From positions 54,467,237-54,531,236 of the forward strand of contig NC_065923.1 in the NCBI RefSeq assembly GCF_024586455.1: a stretch of 64,000 nt of DNA. The letters run 5' to 3'. This document shows positions 1 to 12,493 of this stretch, piece after piece. Below the pieces are notes generated by a model. It saw only the letters and a list, made by a program, of their open reading frames with translations, ran no database searches and had not been told where the DNA came from. The position numbers and the translations under genes were made by a program. The stretch comes from Bactrocera neohumeralis. Lineage: Eukaryota > Arthropoda > Insecta > Diptera > Tephritidae. The number at the start of each line of letters is the position of its first letter. Position 1 is the stretch's first letter.

Positions 1-370
1 ATTGGTCTTAAAAAATTTAAATTTTTGAAAAAAAAATCCTTCGATCAGGCCCGAGTTTATTATGTATTCTAAAAGCTGTATAAATTTTATTAAAATCTAC
101 TGAGCGGTTTTCGAGTTACAGTTGTCACCAGTTCAAAAAACATAGTTTTGAGAAAAACACGTTTAAAGTTTCACACCAGCGCTTTGAAGTGCCCGAGCTC
201 TCTTTGTTATTTGTCGAATAACTCAAAACCTAATTATCGGATCAACGTGAAATTTTCAGAGAATATTTTTAAGATATTACACTTAGCGAAAATGCAAAAA
301 AAATTAGTTTTTTTTTTTTTAATTCTGACTACCCCTAACCCCTTAAAGGAAATCAGATTACTTTGAGGAG
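1..370. repeat. Possible interspersed repeat, unclassified
   Basis: Very AT-rich stretch with several A/T homopolymers and an ordered core ending in CTGACTACCCCTAACCCCTT. The CCCCTAACCCC motif and the surrounding non-random wording suggest the end of an interspersed repeat, but no terminal repeat, target duplication or coding similarity is visible and the left edge is cut by the window. A 72-codon open frame at 148-366 is rich in K, N, F and I, as expected from AT-rich noise. I do not recognise the family. Confidence 0.25.
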
Positions 371-2000
371 GACGATATAGATTTTGAAGAATAAATTAAG
401 AATTTTAAACTTAGTCTTACTATTTTACTTTCAACGGCTACAGGAACTTAAAGTTGCTTTCCTACGTCAAATTTTAAAGTTAGAAGGATCTATAGCTAGC
501 GTCTATTTTTCAATAAGGAAGCTAGTTTTTTAATACAATATACTTTTCTCACTGCACTTAAATGGCGTAAATTTAAAAATCAATGACGAGTTTCTCTTAA
601 TTAGGTCAACTTTTACCCACCATTTGTGCTATCATCTCATCCACCATCGAAACTCGAACAAAGAAACATTCGGTCGTTTGTTCCGTTCTAGTAATCCCAT
701 GAAACCAACATTCGATTCCATGACTAACAAGTACAAAAACAACGAGCATTAATACACAGCCTTTATGGTGAAACATTGATGACAAGAATGAAAACAAAAG
801 CGATGAATACTCGCTATCTGTCGAGTGTTCCCATTTAATCGATTTTGCAATAAACAAAGGTGCGATGCCACTGCAACAAAACAAAACAAACGATGGGCTC
901 GCCAGCAACAAAAGCACGACATGATCGGCATGGACACATTTTCGTAGCAAATATTAGTGCCGTTGGTGTGTCACATTCGACATCGTTTGTCAATTGTCAC
1001 AGTTCCAGAGTGCAGCTTGCACTGGTGACAGGGAAGTACAAACTGAGTTTACTTTCATTGTTGTTGCTGCAACATCAATTGACCGCGTTTAATGATGTTT
1101 TCACGCAGTTGTTGCACGCATAATTTGCGTGACACCCACAGATGAACGGGTCTCTAGTTGACGATCATTCAGTCTATTATAAGTAACCGCGTACCGTAAA
1201 ACGGATTGCGACATTATCTCCGGAATTCGCTGCGCATGTGCAATGTCCAAGGGTGGTGAAAATATGATTTAATATTATGAGGTGTTTTTATTGTAGATTT
1301 TCGAGTGATAAAACACCTGTTTTTTTCTTGTCGTACAAATATTGAGGGAATTAATAATAAAAATTTTCGAAAATAGAAAATAAAAAGAAAACTTTGAATT
1401 ATAAAAAAATTGACTTTTTGCGGGGGATAATTCCAAATATAATTTCCGATAAAATTGCATACGAATCCAATTCCTAGAAAGTGGCAGTGCACAATGTTAT
1501 ATATGATGGCAACCATTTCATCCTTAACTCTAGAATTTTAAAGAAAATTCTTCCGGATTCCGCACCAAAAAAATATTACGACTTTACAGCTAAGCTGTTT
1601 TATGATTGAACTGTGATTGTAACTGAAATACCATAAATGTGCTTGGTCAAAACGGATTAGGAAATTGTAATATTCATGAATTCACAAGGACATTATTATC
1701 TTAGGGATTATCATCTTTTTGTGCTTAACGAACGTCTTTGGGGTCAGGCTGAAACTTTTGCCGCATTGCCCCGCTTTAACAAAACTAAGGTTGGAACAGC
1801 CTGTATCTCATACGTTTAGTCATAGCAGAGTCTAAATTAGCCGCTGTATGATGATAAGGAAGTTTTTGCAATACACAAAATTGAAGCAGAAACGTCATGA
1901 TTAAACAAGTCTTTAACTTCATAAGTTGACAGAAAGACTATATGGTCCGAAAATTTTAAATTAAAATCATATTTTTTTCGCATGTGAAAAATATAATTTT
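371..2000. other. No gene seen; unassigned DNA
   Basis: About 1.6 kb without a supported gene. The part from about 600 to 1250 is less AT-rich than its surroundings and carries a 114-codon minus-strand frame (606-950) with overlapping frames on both strands. It has hydrophobic runs but no family signature, so I treat it as chance. No element termini were found. Confidence 0.5.
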
Positions 2001-2002
2001 TT

Positions 2003-2340
2003 TTGTTCGCAACAGAGTGTATACTATACATAACGATTATTTGTAACACCGGAACTAATGGAGATAGGCATATACTTGTATATAAGTATAAGACCAGCCT
2101 GTCCGTTCGTCTATCCGTGAAACCGGAAACTTTAATGGTATTAAGATATTTGAAATCAACTACAACCCCGCCTACTTCCCATATATGTATCTCAATAAGC
2201 CTTGCCCAGATAATGTCTTCAAGGTATGCCATAAGCGTATAAGATTGGTTTAATATAGAGAAATGTCCAAAATTCGTGAAATCGGCAGACGAATTACTCA
2301 GCTCGCTTGTATTAAATATAATTATTTTCATTATTCTAGC
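2003..2340 (+). mobile_element. Decayed HINE (Helentron-associated repeat), forward fragment
   Basis: Degraded copy of the HINE family that recurs through this window. It opens with a GCAACAGAGTGTATACT block like the HINE 5' palindrome, then an ACGATTATTTGTAACACC segment, a TATA-rich tract and a short CTGTCCGTTCGTCTATCCG tract of GTCY type. It continues into the CCCGCCTACTTCCCATATA wording typical of the HINE body. The 3' end is not recognisable. Assignment is by comparison with the better copies at 46048-47090 and 34116-35203. Confidence 0.5.
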
Positions 2341-2454
2341 AGCCATTATGTCAAATGTGTCGAGTAATATTTTATATTATGTATATATGTATGTATCTCC
2401 CTTTTGCCTTTTTGTCTTCTGAATTTCGCGGCTATGTATAAAGCGCTACAGAGC

Positions 2455-3415
2455 TTGTATCTGGCAATACTACACATCTTTGAAAGGTCTTGACATAACC
2501 CACAAAACGATGCTATGCATGATTAGTTTGGATATTGCGTTTATCACTTCGACTGCGGAGCCAAAAAGTTTAAACGATGGAAAACGACATAGATAAGCCA
2601 GCCGGCGGAAGCCCTGTGACGACGACTTCCGATCAAATCATGGAAAACATCGAGTTACGGCATGTAGGGGGCGATCTCATGAATAACGAATTTTCACGCT
2701 ATTTTAAAGCTTGATGTTTGGGTGCCGCATGATTTGACGCAAAGAAACCTTCTGGACTGAATCAACGCCTGCGATATGCTGTTGCCCATTTTTGAAGCAC
2801 ATGGTGACTAGCGACGAAAAATGGATCACACACGACAATATCAAGCGAAAACGGTCGTGGTCGAAGGCCGGTGAATCGTCCCAAACATTGGCCAAGCCGG
2901 GATTGACGGCCAGGAAGGTTTTGATGTGTGTTTGGTGGGATTGGAAGGGAGTCATCCACAAAGGCCAGACGCTTAATTCTAGCATCTAGTGCGAACAACA
3001 GGACTGCGTGAAGCAGGCGATGAACCAGAAGCGTTCAGAATTGGCCAACTGGAAGGGTGTAGTGTTCCACCAGGACAACGACCACACACTTCGTTGACGT
3101 CAGAAACACGAGACAGGATGGGAGGTTTTTATCCACCATATAGCCCGGACAAAGCGCCAAGTGATTACCATCTGTTTCTGTCCATGGCGAACGCCCTTGT
3201 TGGTGTAAAGTTGAACTCAAAAGAGGCTTGTGAAAAGTGGCTGTCCGAGTTCTTCGCAAATAAGGAGGGGGCTTCTACGAGGGGGTATTATGAAGTTGCC
3301 GTCTAGATGGAAACAGATTATCGAACGAAACGGCGCATATTTGAACTTAATCCGATCACTGTAACACTTTTTATAAAGCATGGAATAAAGAGCAAAAAAG
3401 CGGAAGGGAGATATT
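2455..3415 (+). mobile_element. Decayed mariner (DD34D) transposon
   Basis: Relic of a mariner element. Read across several frames it keeps, in order: a SPVTTTSDQIMENIEL helix-turn-helix remnant (about 2626-2660), KLDVWVPHDLTQRN (2708-2750), the first catalytic Asp in VTSDEKWI (about 2805), KVLMCVWWDWKGVI, the second Asp in VFHQDN (about 3062), and the third Asp in SPDKAPSDYHLF (about 3140-3175). Stops and frameshifts break the frame (for example near 2753, 2985 and 3090), and the N-terminal DNA-binding region is mostly gone. Known family role: cut-and-paste transposase inserting at TA. Clear terminal repeats were not found, so the edges are approximate. Cannot encode active protein. Confidence 0.8.
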
Positions 3416-5213
3416 TGACAACCTTATATACTTACATGCATGTATGTATGTATATACATATGTCAATTTAATTTAAAAATATTGTCGAAAAGACAGTAAA
3501 TTATATTAATTTGAGATACAAAGAAAACTTCATGAAAAACATTGGAGAATTTGTGTCTAATGGTTTAGTAAAACAAATACAAATATAAACACTATTTTTA
3601 TTCTTTTTCACATCCCACACTTGAGTGCAAATTAAGAATGCAAATACTGCAGGTAAAACAACAACAGAAGTTTTTTTTTGGAAAAATGTACAGTAAATCA
3701 GAAAAACAAAAAAATAAATAATGAAAACGGAAGGAGAGTAGGTAAGCAAAATAATGGACTTGACAAATGAAAATGATTTGAAATCGAAAATAAAGCAAGA
3801 AGAGAAAATTCAACAGACAATGATTGTGTTGTTTCTCCCAATTTGCATATGAAATGGATTGTGAGATGAGCATGTTAAATGGTGAATAGCGAAAAAGCAA
3901 ACGAATAACAATAATGAATAAAACTACCGTCAGGTTAAATTACAAAATCATATACAAACATACACATGCAATCTGGTACATGAAGTTACACTTTTATATT
4001 AGTAAATATGTATGTATTAAGCGTTGTAATGCGTCGCAACGACGTGATTTTCGCCCTGCTCCCATTGTAATGTGCAACGAAGGGCAAACAGATCGCCCAT
4101 ACACACACACGCAAACTTCTTCGAGGCAGTTCGAACGTTTCCGACTAGTGTTTATCATCATTTAGTGTTGGGGTATGAAAAATGCAACGAAGGTGTAGCT
4201 AAGAAAACTAAAACAGTAGTCAATCAAATCCGAATGCGCCGGATGGGGAAAATAGACTGTCTCAGAGTACACAGTTCTAGAGCTCTGGCACCAATTCCAA
4301 GTGTGCGATAATTGATTGTCCAAACGATTGTGCAGCTGAGCAGCAAAGACTGGACCAGATTATGGATAGTCTTTTTTTGTCTTGAGATGTGACCGGTGCT
4401 GTAGCTGCTTTGTTACAAAATGTGTAGTGTCAATCATTTCAAATTGACTCTATTTATTATTATTATTTGTTTTTGTACATCGGGTAAACTTTGGGTAAAA
4501 TCTGAATAAATATTGACGAACATTCCATAGCAAATAAAAACTCACTAAATGGAGCCTAGTTACTGTAGGCATTCTCAGCGAAATATGACAGTTACTTAAA
4601 GTCAATTTTTGATTTACGAAAGAAAAATTTTTGTAAGGATTTTATAAAAAATTGTTAAAAATTGATATTGAAATCATTTCACAGGAAAAAGCTATGATTT
4701 ATAGTAGGAAGGTTTATTGCTCGTAAAAGTATAGACTCATTTGGTGTGCTGAGCTTAGCGGTTAATTTCAGAGCTTTACTATTAACCATATGCCCTTACG
4801 AGGTATCACTATTATTATTAGTTTAATTTTGATTTAGATGTGATTATTCTTAAACAAATTTAAATATTTCGAAATACTTGTTTCAAATGAACCCTCCCCA
4901 TACAAAAAACACATCGCAACTTTAACTCAGAAAGTTATGATCCTAGTATAATCATTTTTCTTTGTTTTTTCTTCTCTTGCTTTCTAAAGGTCTACCTTTA
5001 GAGGGTAATTTGTGAAATATTGTTACACATTGTTCCATTGCTCCGAGTATTCGTACATTCGGCCACTCGGGTAAGCCGATTTCTCTTGTATCCTTTAATG
5101 CGCAGTAAATTTTGACGTGTATTGAGAAATTTTTATTTATAATAATAGTAGTAAATATATTCGTCGGATAATGTTAAAATGTATATTTCCATAGTGTCTA
5201 ATATTCACAAATA
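3416..5213. other. No gene seen; AT-rich DNA
   Basis: Roughly 1.8 kb without a supported gene. A TACATGCATGTATG-type microsatellite lies near 3430-3465. Open frames are short, overlapping and rich in F, I, K and N. No terminal repeats, RNA genes or recognisable protein fragments were found. Confidence 0.5.
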
Positions 5214-6109
5214 ACAAGGTCTGTCGCAAAAGAAACAGAACTTTTTAAATATAACAGTTTCTGGTGGCGCCACCTATTGGTGGGTATATGAAATAAATTT
5301 TAAGACAATTGGAGAACTACAATCGATGTTATCGATCAAAAAGTGACAGCAGCTTTTGGTCATAGGTCGTAAAATGCATTTTGAACAAAGAGCAAATATT
5401 AAATTTTGTTTTAAACTTGGGAAAACGTTTACTGAAACATTTCAAATGATGAAAAAAGTTTATGGTGATCAGTGCCTATCCCGTAGTAATGTGCATGAGT
5501 GGTTTAAGCGATTCCAAGAAGGTCGTGAGGACCTCTGTGACGATCAGAAGTCGGTCATCTTCAGAAGTCAAAAATAAAGACAATGCTGATTTGTTTTTAC
5601 GATTCCGAGGGTATTGTACATCCACCTGGCCAAACGATTAATGCTGTGTTTTACCTTGGTGTTATGAAGCGTCTTTTGTCACGCATTCGTCGTGCTCGAC
5701 CACAATACCGTGAAGCAGGGTCCTGGCGCCTGTTGCACGATAATGCGCCGTGTCATCGGTCGACGCTTGTCACTCATTTTTTGACCAAAAACTCCATATT
5801 AACCATTAATCACTCACCCTACTCACCTGATCTGGCACCCTGTGATTTTTACCTATTTGGAAAACTTCATTTGCCCATGAAAGGACACTGGTTTCAGGAC
5901 ATTTGAGCTATCCAAAAGGCGACGACCGATATTCTCAAGAGCATTCCGAAAAATGACCTTAAAAACTCATTTGAAATGCTAATTGACCGAGCTAAACGCT
6001 GTACCGAAGCACAAGGCAACTACTTTGAATAAAAAAATATAACTTTTGAAAAATATTAATTTTTTGTTTTTTTTTTTAACAGTCCTGTTTCTTTTGCGAC
6101 AGACCTTGT
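5214..6109 (+). mobile_element. Internally deleted mariner with near-perfect terminal repeats
   Basis: Ends are inverted repeats of about 30 bp: 5214 starts ACAAGGTCTGTCGCAAAAGA and the right end is its complement with only a few mismatches. Length is about 0.9 kb against about 1.3 kb for full mariners. The N-terminal frame at 5356-5577 begins MHFEQRANIKFCFKLGKTF and holds the paired helix-turn-helix region (KVYGDQCLSRSNVHEWFKRF). The C-terminal frame (5583-5906) has the second Asp in HDNAPCHRS and the third in SPDLAPCDFYLF, 34 residues apart, hence DD34D. The central segment with the first catalytic Asp is deleted and the two halves are in different frames. Inference: a nonautonomous derivative that could once be moved in trans. 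Confidence 0.9.
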
Positions 6110-7679
6110 ATGAATATGAAAATTTCTCTTGGAATAGTGCCGTTGTTGTTGGTAAGGTAAGCCACTATTGGACTGCCCTCGTATGTATGGTTGGCTCAGC
6201 TCAAGCATCTAATTCATGCATATGTATGTACATACATGCGTACTTATGTATATGTAAAAGCTTTCTGTGCATATTTTACATATGTACATATACAGGTATG
6301 TTTGTCAACATTACAATGGACATCGAATACAAACGATTAAATTGGGACAAGATATCAGCAAAAGTCGACTTGTGTTTGGAGACTACCATATAAGAAACGG
6401 CCATAAATCATCAAATTACAGTGACAATGCGAAAGCCATAAAGCATCCCTCCTGGGCACTCGGGAAATTATGTCCATTTAAATAACTATAACAACAATGC
6501 TTAATTACGGTTATTTGGATTTTTACTGCAAAAATATCAAACATAACTTTACAGAACTTAACTACATATGTAAGTATTATATGGATACTTACAAGCGTCA
6601 GCGTGTATGAATTTATGGCAACGAAAAGTGCAGCCTTCATTAGGGAGCGTGTGAATGGGGTGCGCAGGAAAATGCGTTGGAATGAGCAATAATGGACCTT
6701 AATGAATCACAGCGTAACAACAATAAATTGTATACAAAAACTGAGAGGCGATGAAATTTTTGCGAGTATGAACAAAGTACACACAGTGAAAACAAAACAC
6801 CATAAGTGGGATAAACAAGGAAATCGAAAATACAAACAAACGTGAAGAGAGGTAAGCGTAAAATGATGATATTCGATCGAAGAAAGAGGCCGGATCGTAC
6901 GACTCAACGCAACAAAGTACAAAAAATGTATGTTTGTTGAATGTTTCGTGTACATTGGGCGAAAAATCGATCGGTTTCGAAGAGAGGGGGGAAGGTAGGA
7001 AACGCAGCGCCCGGAAACAGCAGGGCATACTATACAAATCCGTTAATATTACAAGCAGAGGCTACAACGTGAATTAGCCGTAGTAAAGATCGGTTGAACA
7101 ACAGCGCGAATACGATCAAACACTCAAAACAGCCGACAGCAACAAAAACAAAAGATGAACATTAACAAAAGGCAATAAAGGTAATTCATACAATACTTAA
7201 ACGCATCACAGGCTAAAATATATAAATAAATAAAACAAACAAGCACATGATATATTCAATTGCAGAACAAACAAAAATTATGAATGTTCAAATAAAACGA
7301 CCGCCATTGGTCGGTAGTAGTTATGCCCGCTTTCAAAGTTCCATTCAATTTGAGCAAATATAATGAATCTTAATGAAAGCTAAGTTGATTGCCGCATTAA
7401 TATTCATTATATTAAATTTAGAATATAATGGCTTATATTTTGGCTATTCAATCCAATTATTTTTTTATTGGAAAATACTACATGAGCTGAAAATACATTG
7501 GCCCCATTAAGACATTGTACCATAAACAAAGTGTCTCTATCATTTTTAGACTAACCAAGCCTTTCCAGGAATACTGTTAAAGTATAATGACACTGGGGGT
7601 GGAAAGAGATATAGTCATGCTTCTGGGTAAGCAGTTTCAGTAGTAGCGTTATACCCAATTCCTACTCTTGCGTCATCAC
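6110..7679. other. No gene seen; microsatellite-bearing DNA
   Basis: About 1.6 kb with no supported gene. A TATG/TACA microsatellite block lies at about 6218-6300. Minus-strand frames at 6699-7037 and 6707-6955 overlap each other and are rich in F, C, S and Y; they look like chance. The last 100 bp may already be leader of the RTE-like copy that follows. Confidence 0.5.
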
Positions 7680-9615
7680 CGCGCACCCTGGAAACGTGAG
7701 TAACCCTTATGTAAGATGCGATATCCAACCGTGTAGAACCTGGGCTCGGAGCCAATCTGATATATTCGATTTAAGGGTTCGCTGAAGTCTAATTGCAGCG
7801 TCTGTTCACTAGAGGGCGAAAAAAAGAAAACCTCGCCTCGCCTAGCAAGGTGGTGCCCTAAGTTTGGGATACTCCACATAGAAACCACTCCCATTGAAAA
7901 AGAACAACAGCCTCGGAAAGACTCCACTTTTGAAGATGACCACAGCAAACGTAATAAGGACTATGATTTAAGAGCATGCATGCGCACCTGGAATGTCCGA
8001 ACCAAAACTGAGTAGATGGCGCTGCCCTCATAAAAGTAAAAACTACTATCATCGCCGTCCAAGAAATGCGACGGATGGGACAAGAACGGAGACAAGTAGG
8101 CCTTGGTGTTATTTACCACAGCGGCCATATAAAGGATTCGGGGTGGGACTCGTGGTGTTAGAAAGACTCTTTCATCGAGCCCTGACATTTACTCCGATGG
8201 ATGAGCTCGATAAAATTATTTTTGGCGATTTTAATGCCAGGGTAGGCAAAGAATTCATATTTGGTACAACGAAAAAAAATGTAGTATTCATGGCCTCTTC
8301 AAATGGGTTGAGGCTGATCGACTGCGCAGAAGAATGAATTATGGTTGTCTGTAATACAAGATTCCGGCACAAGAATATTCATCAATATACTTGGATGTAT
8401 CCGGATCGAAGAGTTCACAACAAAATCGATCATGTTGTGATATATGGAGGACATTTCTCCGGTGTACTTGACGTGCGGACGCGAGGACCTAATATCGACT
8501 TTATTGTTGTAGCGAAGATACGCGCCCGCCTCTGAACAGCAAAGCCCGCCCGTTAACAAACACAGGGAAGGTACGACGACGAGAAGCTACTATCACAACT
8601 CACAGCTAAACAATTTTCTATTCGACGAGTAGACGGTTGAAAGAGCAGTTGGTACGATGGGTCTGTCGTGCCTCAGTGAAGAGAAAACGGATATCTTACC
8701 TCGCAATGTTGCGATCGATCACAACACGAGCGGGATTGGATAGATATCGAGAGTTGAAGAGGGAAGCGAGACGCCTATAAAGACAAAAAAAAGAGGCTGA
8801 AATGTGTGAAAAAGAGTTTGAGAAGCTGGCCGACAGGGACCGGAGGACCACGTAATCTGCGACAATTTTTGTGGGTTAAACCTCCTTAATATCGCATGTA
8901 TGTATGTAAGGTCTTATTGATCGTAGTGTGTCAAAGGCTGAAGACCGCCGTCAACAAACCGATTGGACCTTACTGTGTGGCTTTAGACCTTGGAAAATCT
9001 ACTATCGAGCAGATTTTCACACTATCTCTTTGGCGATTTTAAAACTGCATTCGACAGCACGAAAAGGAACTCCTCCTATCCCAATATGTCTGACCCCTCC
9101 AAGCCGTTCAATAACAAGCGAGGTTTTGGAAAAGGAGACTCTCTATTGTGTGACTTCTTCAATCTATTGCTGGAGAATTAATACGAGCTGCAGAGCTAAC
9201 TAGAGAAAGTACAATCTGCAACAACCGCGCCGTTAGTTCTGTTTTCTCCAGACTGAATAAGGAAGCGAAACCTCTGGCTCTGGTTTTAAATAAGAACAAG
9301 ACCGCGGTCGATGGAAAGATGAGCTGTATGAGATATAGGGCAGCATTGACATAGTTCAGTGAATCAAGAGGCAGCGAGTGCGCTGGCTAGGTCATGTCGT
9401 CCGGATGGAAGAGAACACTCCAGCCTTTTGATTCAGTATCAGAGTGTGAAAGCATAGGAATACGAAAACCTCCACTGCGTTAGGGAGATCAGGTAGAGAA
9501 GGACCTGGCTGCACTTGGTATCTCAAATTGGCGCCAAATAACGAAAAGAAGACACGACTGATGCGCGGTTGTTAACTTAGCCTGGGCGGTGTTTACGCCA
9601 GTAAAGAAGAAGAAT
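7680..9615 (+). mobile_element. Decayed RTE-like non-LTR retrotransposon
   Basis: Degraded copy of the LINE family that recurs at least nine times here. Its leader (about 7840-7930) matches the start of the copy at 30775. The apurinic-type endonuclease is visible as TWNVRT (about 7990), QEMR (about 8060), IIFGDFNARVGKE (8213-8250) and SSNGLRLIDCAEE. RT remnants follow (NKPIGPY..GFRPWKST near 8950-9000, and the FGDFKTAFDSTKR-like stretch near 9030-9070). The C-terminal region is at 9300-9570, ending CGCCAGTAAAGAAGAAGAA. Known role: nicks DNA and reverse-transcribes its own RNA at the nick. Many stops, frameshifts and deletions; not functional. Confidence 0.85.
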
Positions 9616-9984
9616 AATGCCAGTGGGCGAAATGAGCAATTAGTGTCCGTTCTGTTTTTTCTTATAGTCATCGAAAGATAATAGCAAATCTTTGTTAACC
9701 TTGAAAAGAAAAATTAATAAATCTAATACATTTAATTTTTTTTTTAATTATATAATTTTTTTTTTGTTTTAAAGTCACCCTCACGACATTTGCACGGAAC
9801 AATTTCACCTCTTCGTTCCATTTAATATTCCGTTTTGCAAATTTTGATGAAGTTGTAAAGTTCGATGTTATTAGTGGGTCCAAATAAACAAACAATGAAT
9901 ATGAGAAATCTTCCATTGTAGTCAATGTAGAAATTTTTTGGGTGTGATGCTGACATTATTCGTTCGTAAGTTCGTAAGTTTTAT
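9616..9984. other. No feature seen
   Basis: About 370 bp of AT-rich sequence between the GAA tail of an RTE-like copy and a HINE fragment. It contains T-rich runs and a 76-codon minus frame (9695-9925) rich in K, N and F, with no recognisable similarity. Confidence 0.5.
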
Positions 9985-10402
9985 CCCGTTATATTAATTG
10001 CTTCTTGATTTGTGTACTGGAAACTGAACGCATCAAGTGGAATTTAAAATTGTGCTATATGGGAAGTAGGTATGGTTACTGTGACATAAGAATATAAAAG
10101 TACTAAACGTACTAAATTTTGTCGAAATCGATCAGTCGAGTCCCGAGATATGGGTTTTCACCAAAAAGTGGGCGTAGTTTTTAACAGTACCGTTACATGG
10201 AGTGAGCGGGGTCTTCCGATTTCACCCATTTTCACTCCGTCGGTAGAAGTTTTTATAAGACTTGCACTCAGCAAATTTGGCCATTGTAGCTTAAGTGGTT
10301 TGGGAGATATGTAGATTAAATTTGTTGGAGAACGTGACCACAAGTGCCACTTGCTACTGCGATCCACTGTAAGGAAGCTTTATATCTCAATTTAGTGCTG
10401 AG
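9985..10402 (-). mobile_element. HINE fragment, reverse orientation
   Basis: Matches the longer HINE variant seen at 43989-45511 and 59033-60123. Shared wording includes CCCGTTATATTAATTGCTTC, GAGTCCCGAGATATGGG, AAAAAGTGGGCG and CAGTACCGTTACATGG. Relative to those copies there is an internal deletion where AAAAAGTGGGCG runs directly into TAGTTTTTAACAGTACC (about 10165-10195). Neither terminus is present. No coding capacity. Confidence 0.7.
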
Positions 10403-10539
10403 TTCAGCATAAAACTTGTTAGAATATCGAAAATCATTGTAAGTGGTATAGTAGTAGTATAAGTATAAGTAGTATTTTCATTGAAATAACTAACATATTG
10501 GCCGAGTACACTAATATATACTAATATCTCCCGAAAGTT

Positions 10540-11200
10540 GAAATATTCTTACATTTGTAATTTGGGGCTAAAGGAAGTATTTGACACACAGACATACTAT
10601 TGTGCAGAAATCCTTGCGAATGTTAGAAAAGGCTTACGGTTAGTTACAAAGTCTTTAAAGACGGTCGAGAGATCGTTGAAGACATGCCTCGTTCTGGACA
10701 ACCTTCGACTTCTTCAACTGATTAAATATTAAAAAAGTGAAGGATGTAGTGCTTGAAAATCGTCAAGCAATGGCAAGAGAGCTCGACATCTCGCGCGGGT
10801 CCGTTCGAATGTTGTTTCTGGATATTTTGGGTATGAAATGCGTTCTTACTCGACTCGTCTCGATAAAGCTGATTTTTTTTCAAAAAATGTACGATTGTCT
10901 CCGAATTTAAAGCCGAAATGCAATGAATACTATCAATCAACTATCGTAATCACCAGAATGGCTCCGTGTGATTTTTTCTTGACATCCAAACTTTAATTGC
11001 TGCTCCGTAGTACCCACTTTCACTCGATCGAAGAGATAAAAAAACTCTCTGAAAGAGCTATAGCTATCTCAAAAAGTGCTTAAGAAAAAAAAAGTGTTTC
11101 GAGGACTGGAAAAATTGTTGGCATAAGTGTATTACATCTGGCGGTGATTACTTTGATGGCGGCAAAATGAATATTGATGAATAATTAAATAGTTTGCGTT
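10540..11200 (+). mobile_element. Internally deleted mariner relic
   Basis: Pieces of a mariner transposase in several frames: an N-terminal helix-turn-helix remnant (10538-10732), a VLENRQAMARELDISRGSV stretch (about 10752-10808), the third-Asp neighbourhood MAPCDFFL (about 10958-10982), and the C-terminal signature CFEDWKNCWHKCITSGGDYF (about 11100-11158). The segment between the helix-turn-helix and MAPCDFF, with the first two catalytic Asp residues, is absent. It lies between two HINE fragments. Terminal repeats are not clear, so the edges are approximate. Confidence 0.75.
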
Positions 11201-11228
11201 TTATTTTAAATTTTCGTGTACTTGATCA

Positions 11229-12493
11229 CAATGTAGTTATTGAGTTATGGCGCTTTTAGTGATTTTTAACAATACCGTTATGCGGGGAGTAGAGATGCTT
11301 GCGGGATTTGTGCAGATGTGGTTATTTGAGCTTTAATGGGACTCGCCCATCTTTTCAAGAGTTTTTCTCTACAGGTGACCCTTGCTTCTGCGTTCATCTA
11401 TACCAAATAAGCGTACCAAATTTCATTAAGATATCTGAACTTTTACCAAAATTATCGCTTGCACAAACGGACAGACAGGCAGTCATTCGAAATTTGACTG
11501 ACCTCGTTATTATGATCATTTATAAGAGCTGCTTTCCAAAGCAAACAGGACTTAAAAAAAAAACAAATGGCTTATTCAACCTAGTCTCCTTCTGCTTCAA
11601 TACAGATTTTTGCACGGTCCAAAAGCATGTCAACGAGTGTTTTAGCTCGTTGGCCGGTATGGCCGCCAGTATGCCGGTGCAAGCCTTTTGAATGGCCTCT
11701 ACGTCTGCATAACGCTTTCCATTCATGGGCAAATGCATTTTTCCGTAAAGGAAGAAGTCGCACGGTGCCATATCAGGTGAATACGGGGAGTGGTTAATGG
11801 TTAAAATGTGATTTTTGGCCAAATAATCGGTCACAATGATGTCCTTCGAATGTTGGATTCTGAGCAATTTTTGGTCATCAGTCAATTTGTGCGGAACAAA
11901 CCACGCACACACCTTTCGTAAGCCCAAATGTTCGGTCAAAATGCGATAAATCGATGTTTTTGAGATGTTTTATTCCATTTCCATTGATTTTTGATGAATT
12001 CACTAACAGTTTCGATGGAATTTCCGGTGATCACGGATTTTGATTGGCCCACATTTTGATCGTCATTTATGTCCTCACGACCACTTTGAAAAGGTTGAAA
12101 CCACTCGTGCACTCTGCTACGGGATAGGCAATCATCGCTATAAACTTATTTTATCAATTGAAACGTTTCGGTAAAAGTTTTACCAATTTTAAAACAAAAT
12201 TTAATGTTGGCTCTTTGTTCGAAGCTCATTTTCGCACCGATAACACAAACATACGGACACTTAAAACGCAATAACTTCACTTCCAATTGATGAAATGTCA
12301 TGAAATTCTCACTGGACAATCGATAAAGATAGCAGATTCTAACGCACCAGTCGACATATAGATGGCGTCACCAGGGGGCGCTAGATTTAAAAAGTCCTGT
12401 TGACTTTGGAAAGCACCTTTTGTGTAAGTATATAACCCTGTATTGTTATGTGAACAAAATTATTATACTCTGTAGCAACATATTGCAAGATAA
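11229..12493 (-). mobile_element. HINE 5' part, reverse orientation, split by a mariner
   Basis: The left piece (11229-11522) reads through the HINE body into a CGGACAGACAGGCAG (GTCY complement) tract, then the core CGTTATTATGATCATTTATA. The right piece (12427-12493) resumes with TATAACCCTGTATTG, GAACAAAATTATTATACTC and the palindromic HINE end. In uninterrupted copies these parts are contiguous, so the intervening 0.9 kb is an insertion. The far (3') half of the HINE is missing. Confidence 0.75.
11525..12424 (-). mobile_element. Internally deleted mariner nested in a HINE
   Basis: Inverted ends: GCTTTCCAAAGCAAACAGGA at the left and, at the right, the complement of a GTGCTTTCCAAAGTCAACAGGA-like end. 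A TA sits just outside both ends. On the minus strand the N-terminus is MSFEQRANIKFCF (start near 12228), then SKSVITGNSIETVSEF, and the C-terminal frame 11520-11939 with LTDDQKLLRIQHSKDI joined directly to VTDYLAKNHILTINHSPYSP. That join skips the region carrying the first and second catalytic Asp. The third Asp is kept in PDMAPCDFF. The same join occurs at 16820-16850, so both copies descend from one deleted ancestor. Confidence 0.9.

Noticed and set aside
606..950. 114-codon minus-strand open frame as a membrane protein
   Set aside because: Rich in V, L, F, C and S with overlapping frames on both strands, no domain, and no splice or promoter context; chance is more likely.
6699..7037. 112-codon minus-strand frame as a gene
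   Set aside because: Composition (F, C, Y, S) and an overlapping second frame fit the reverse complement of an A-rich region.
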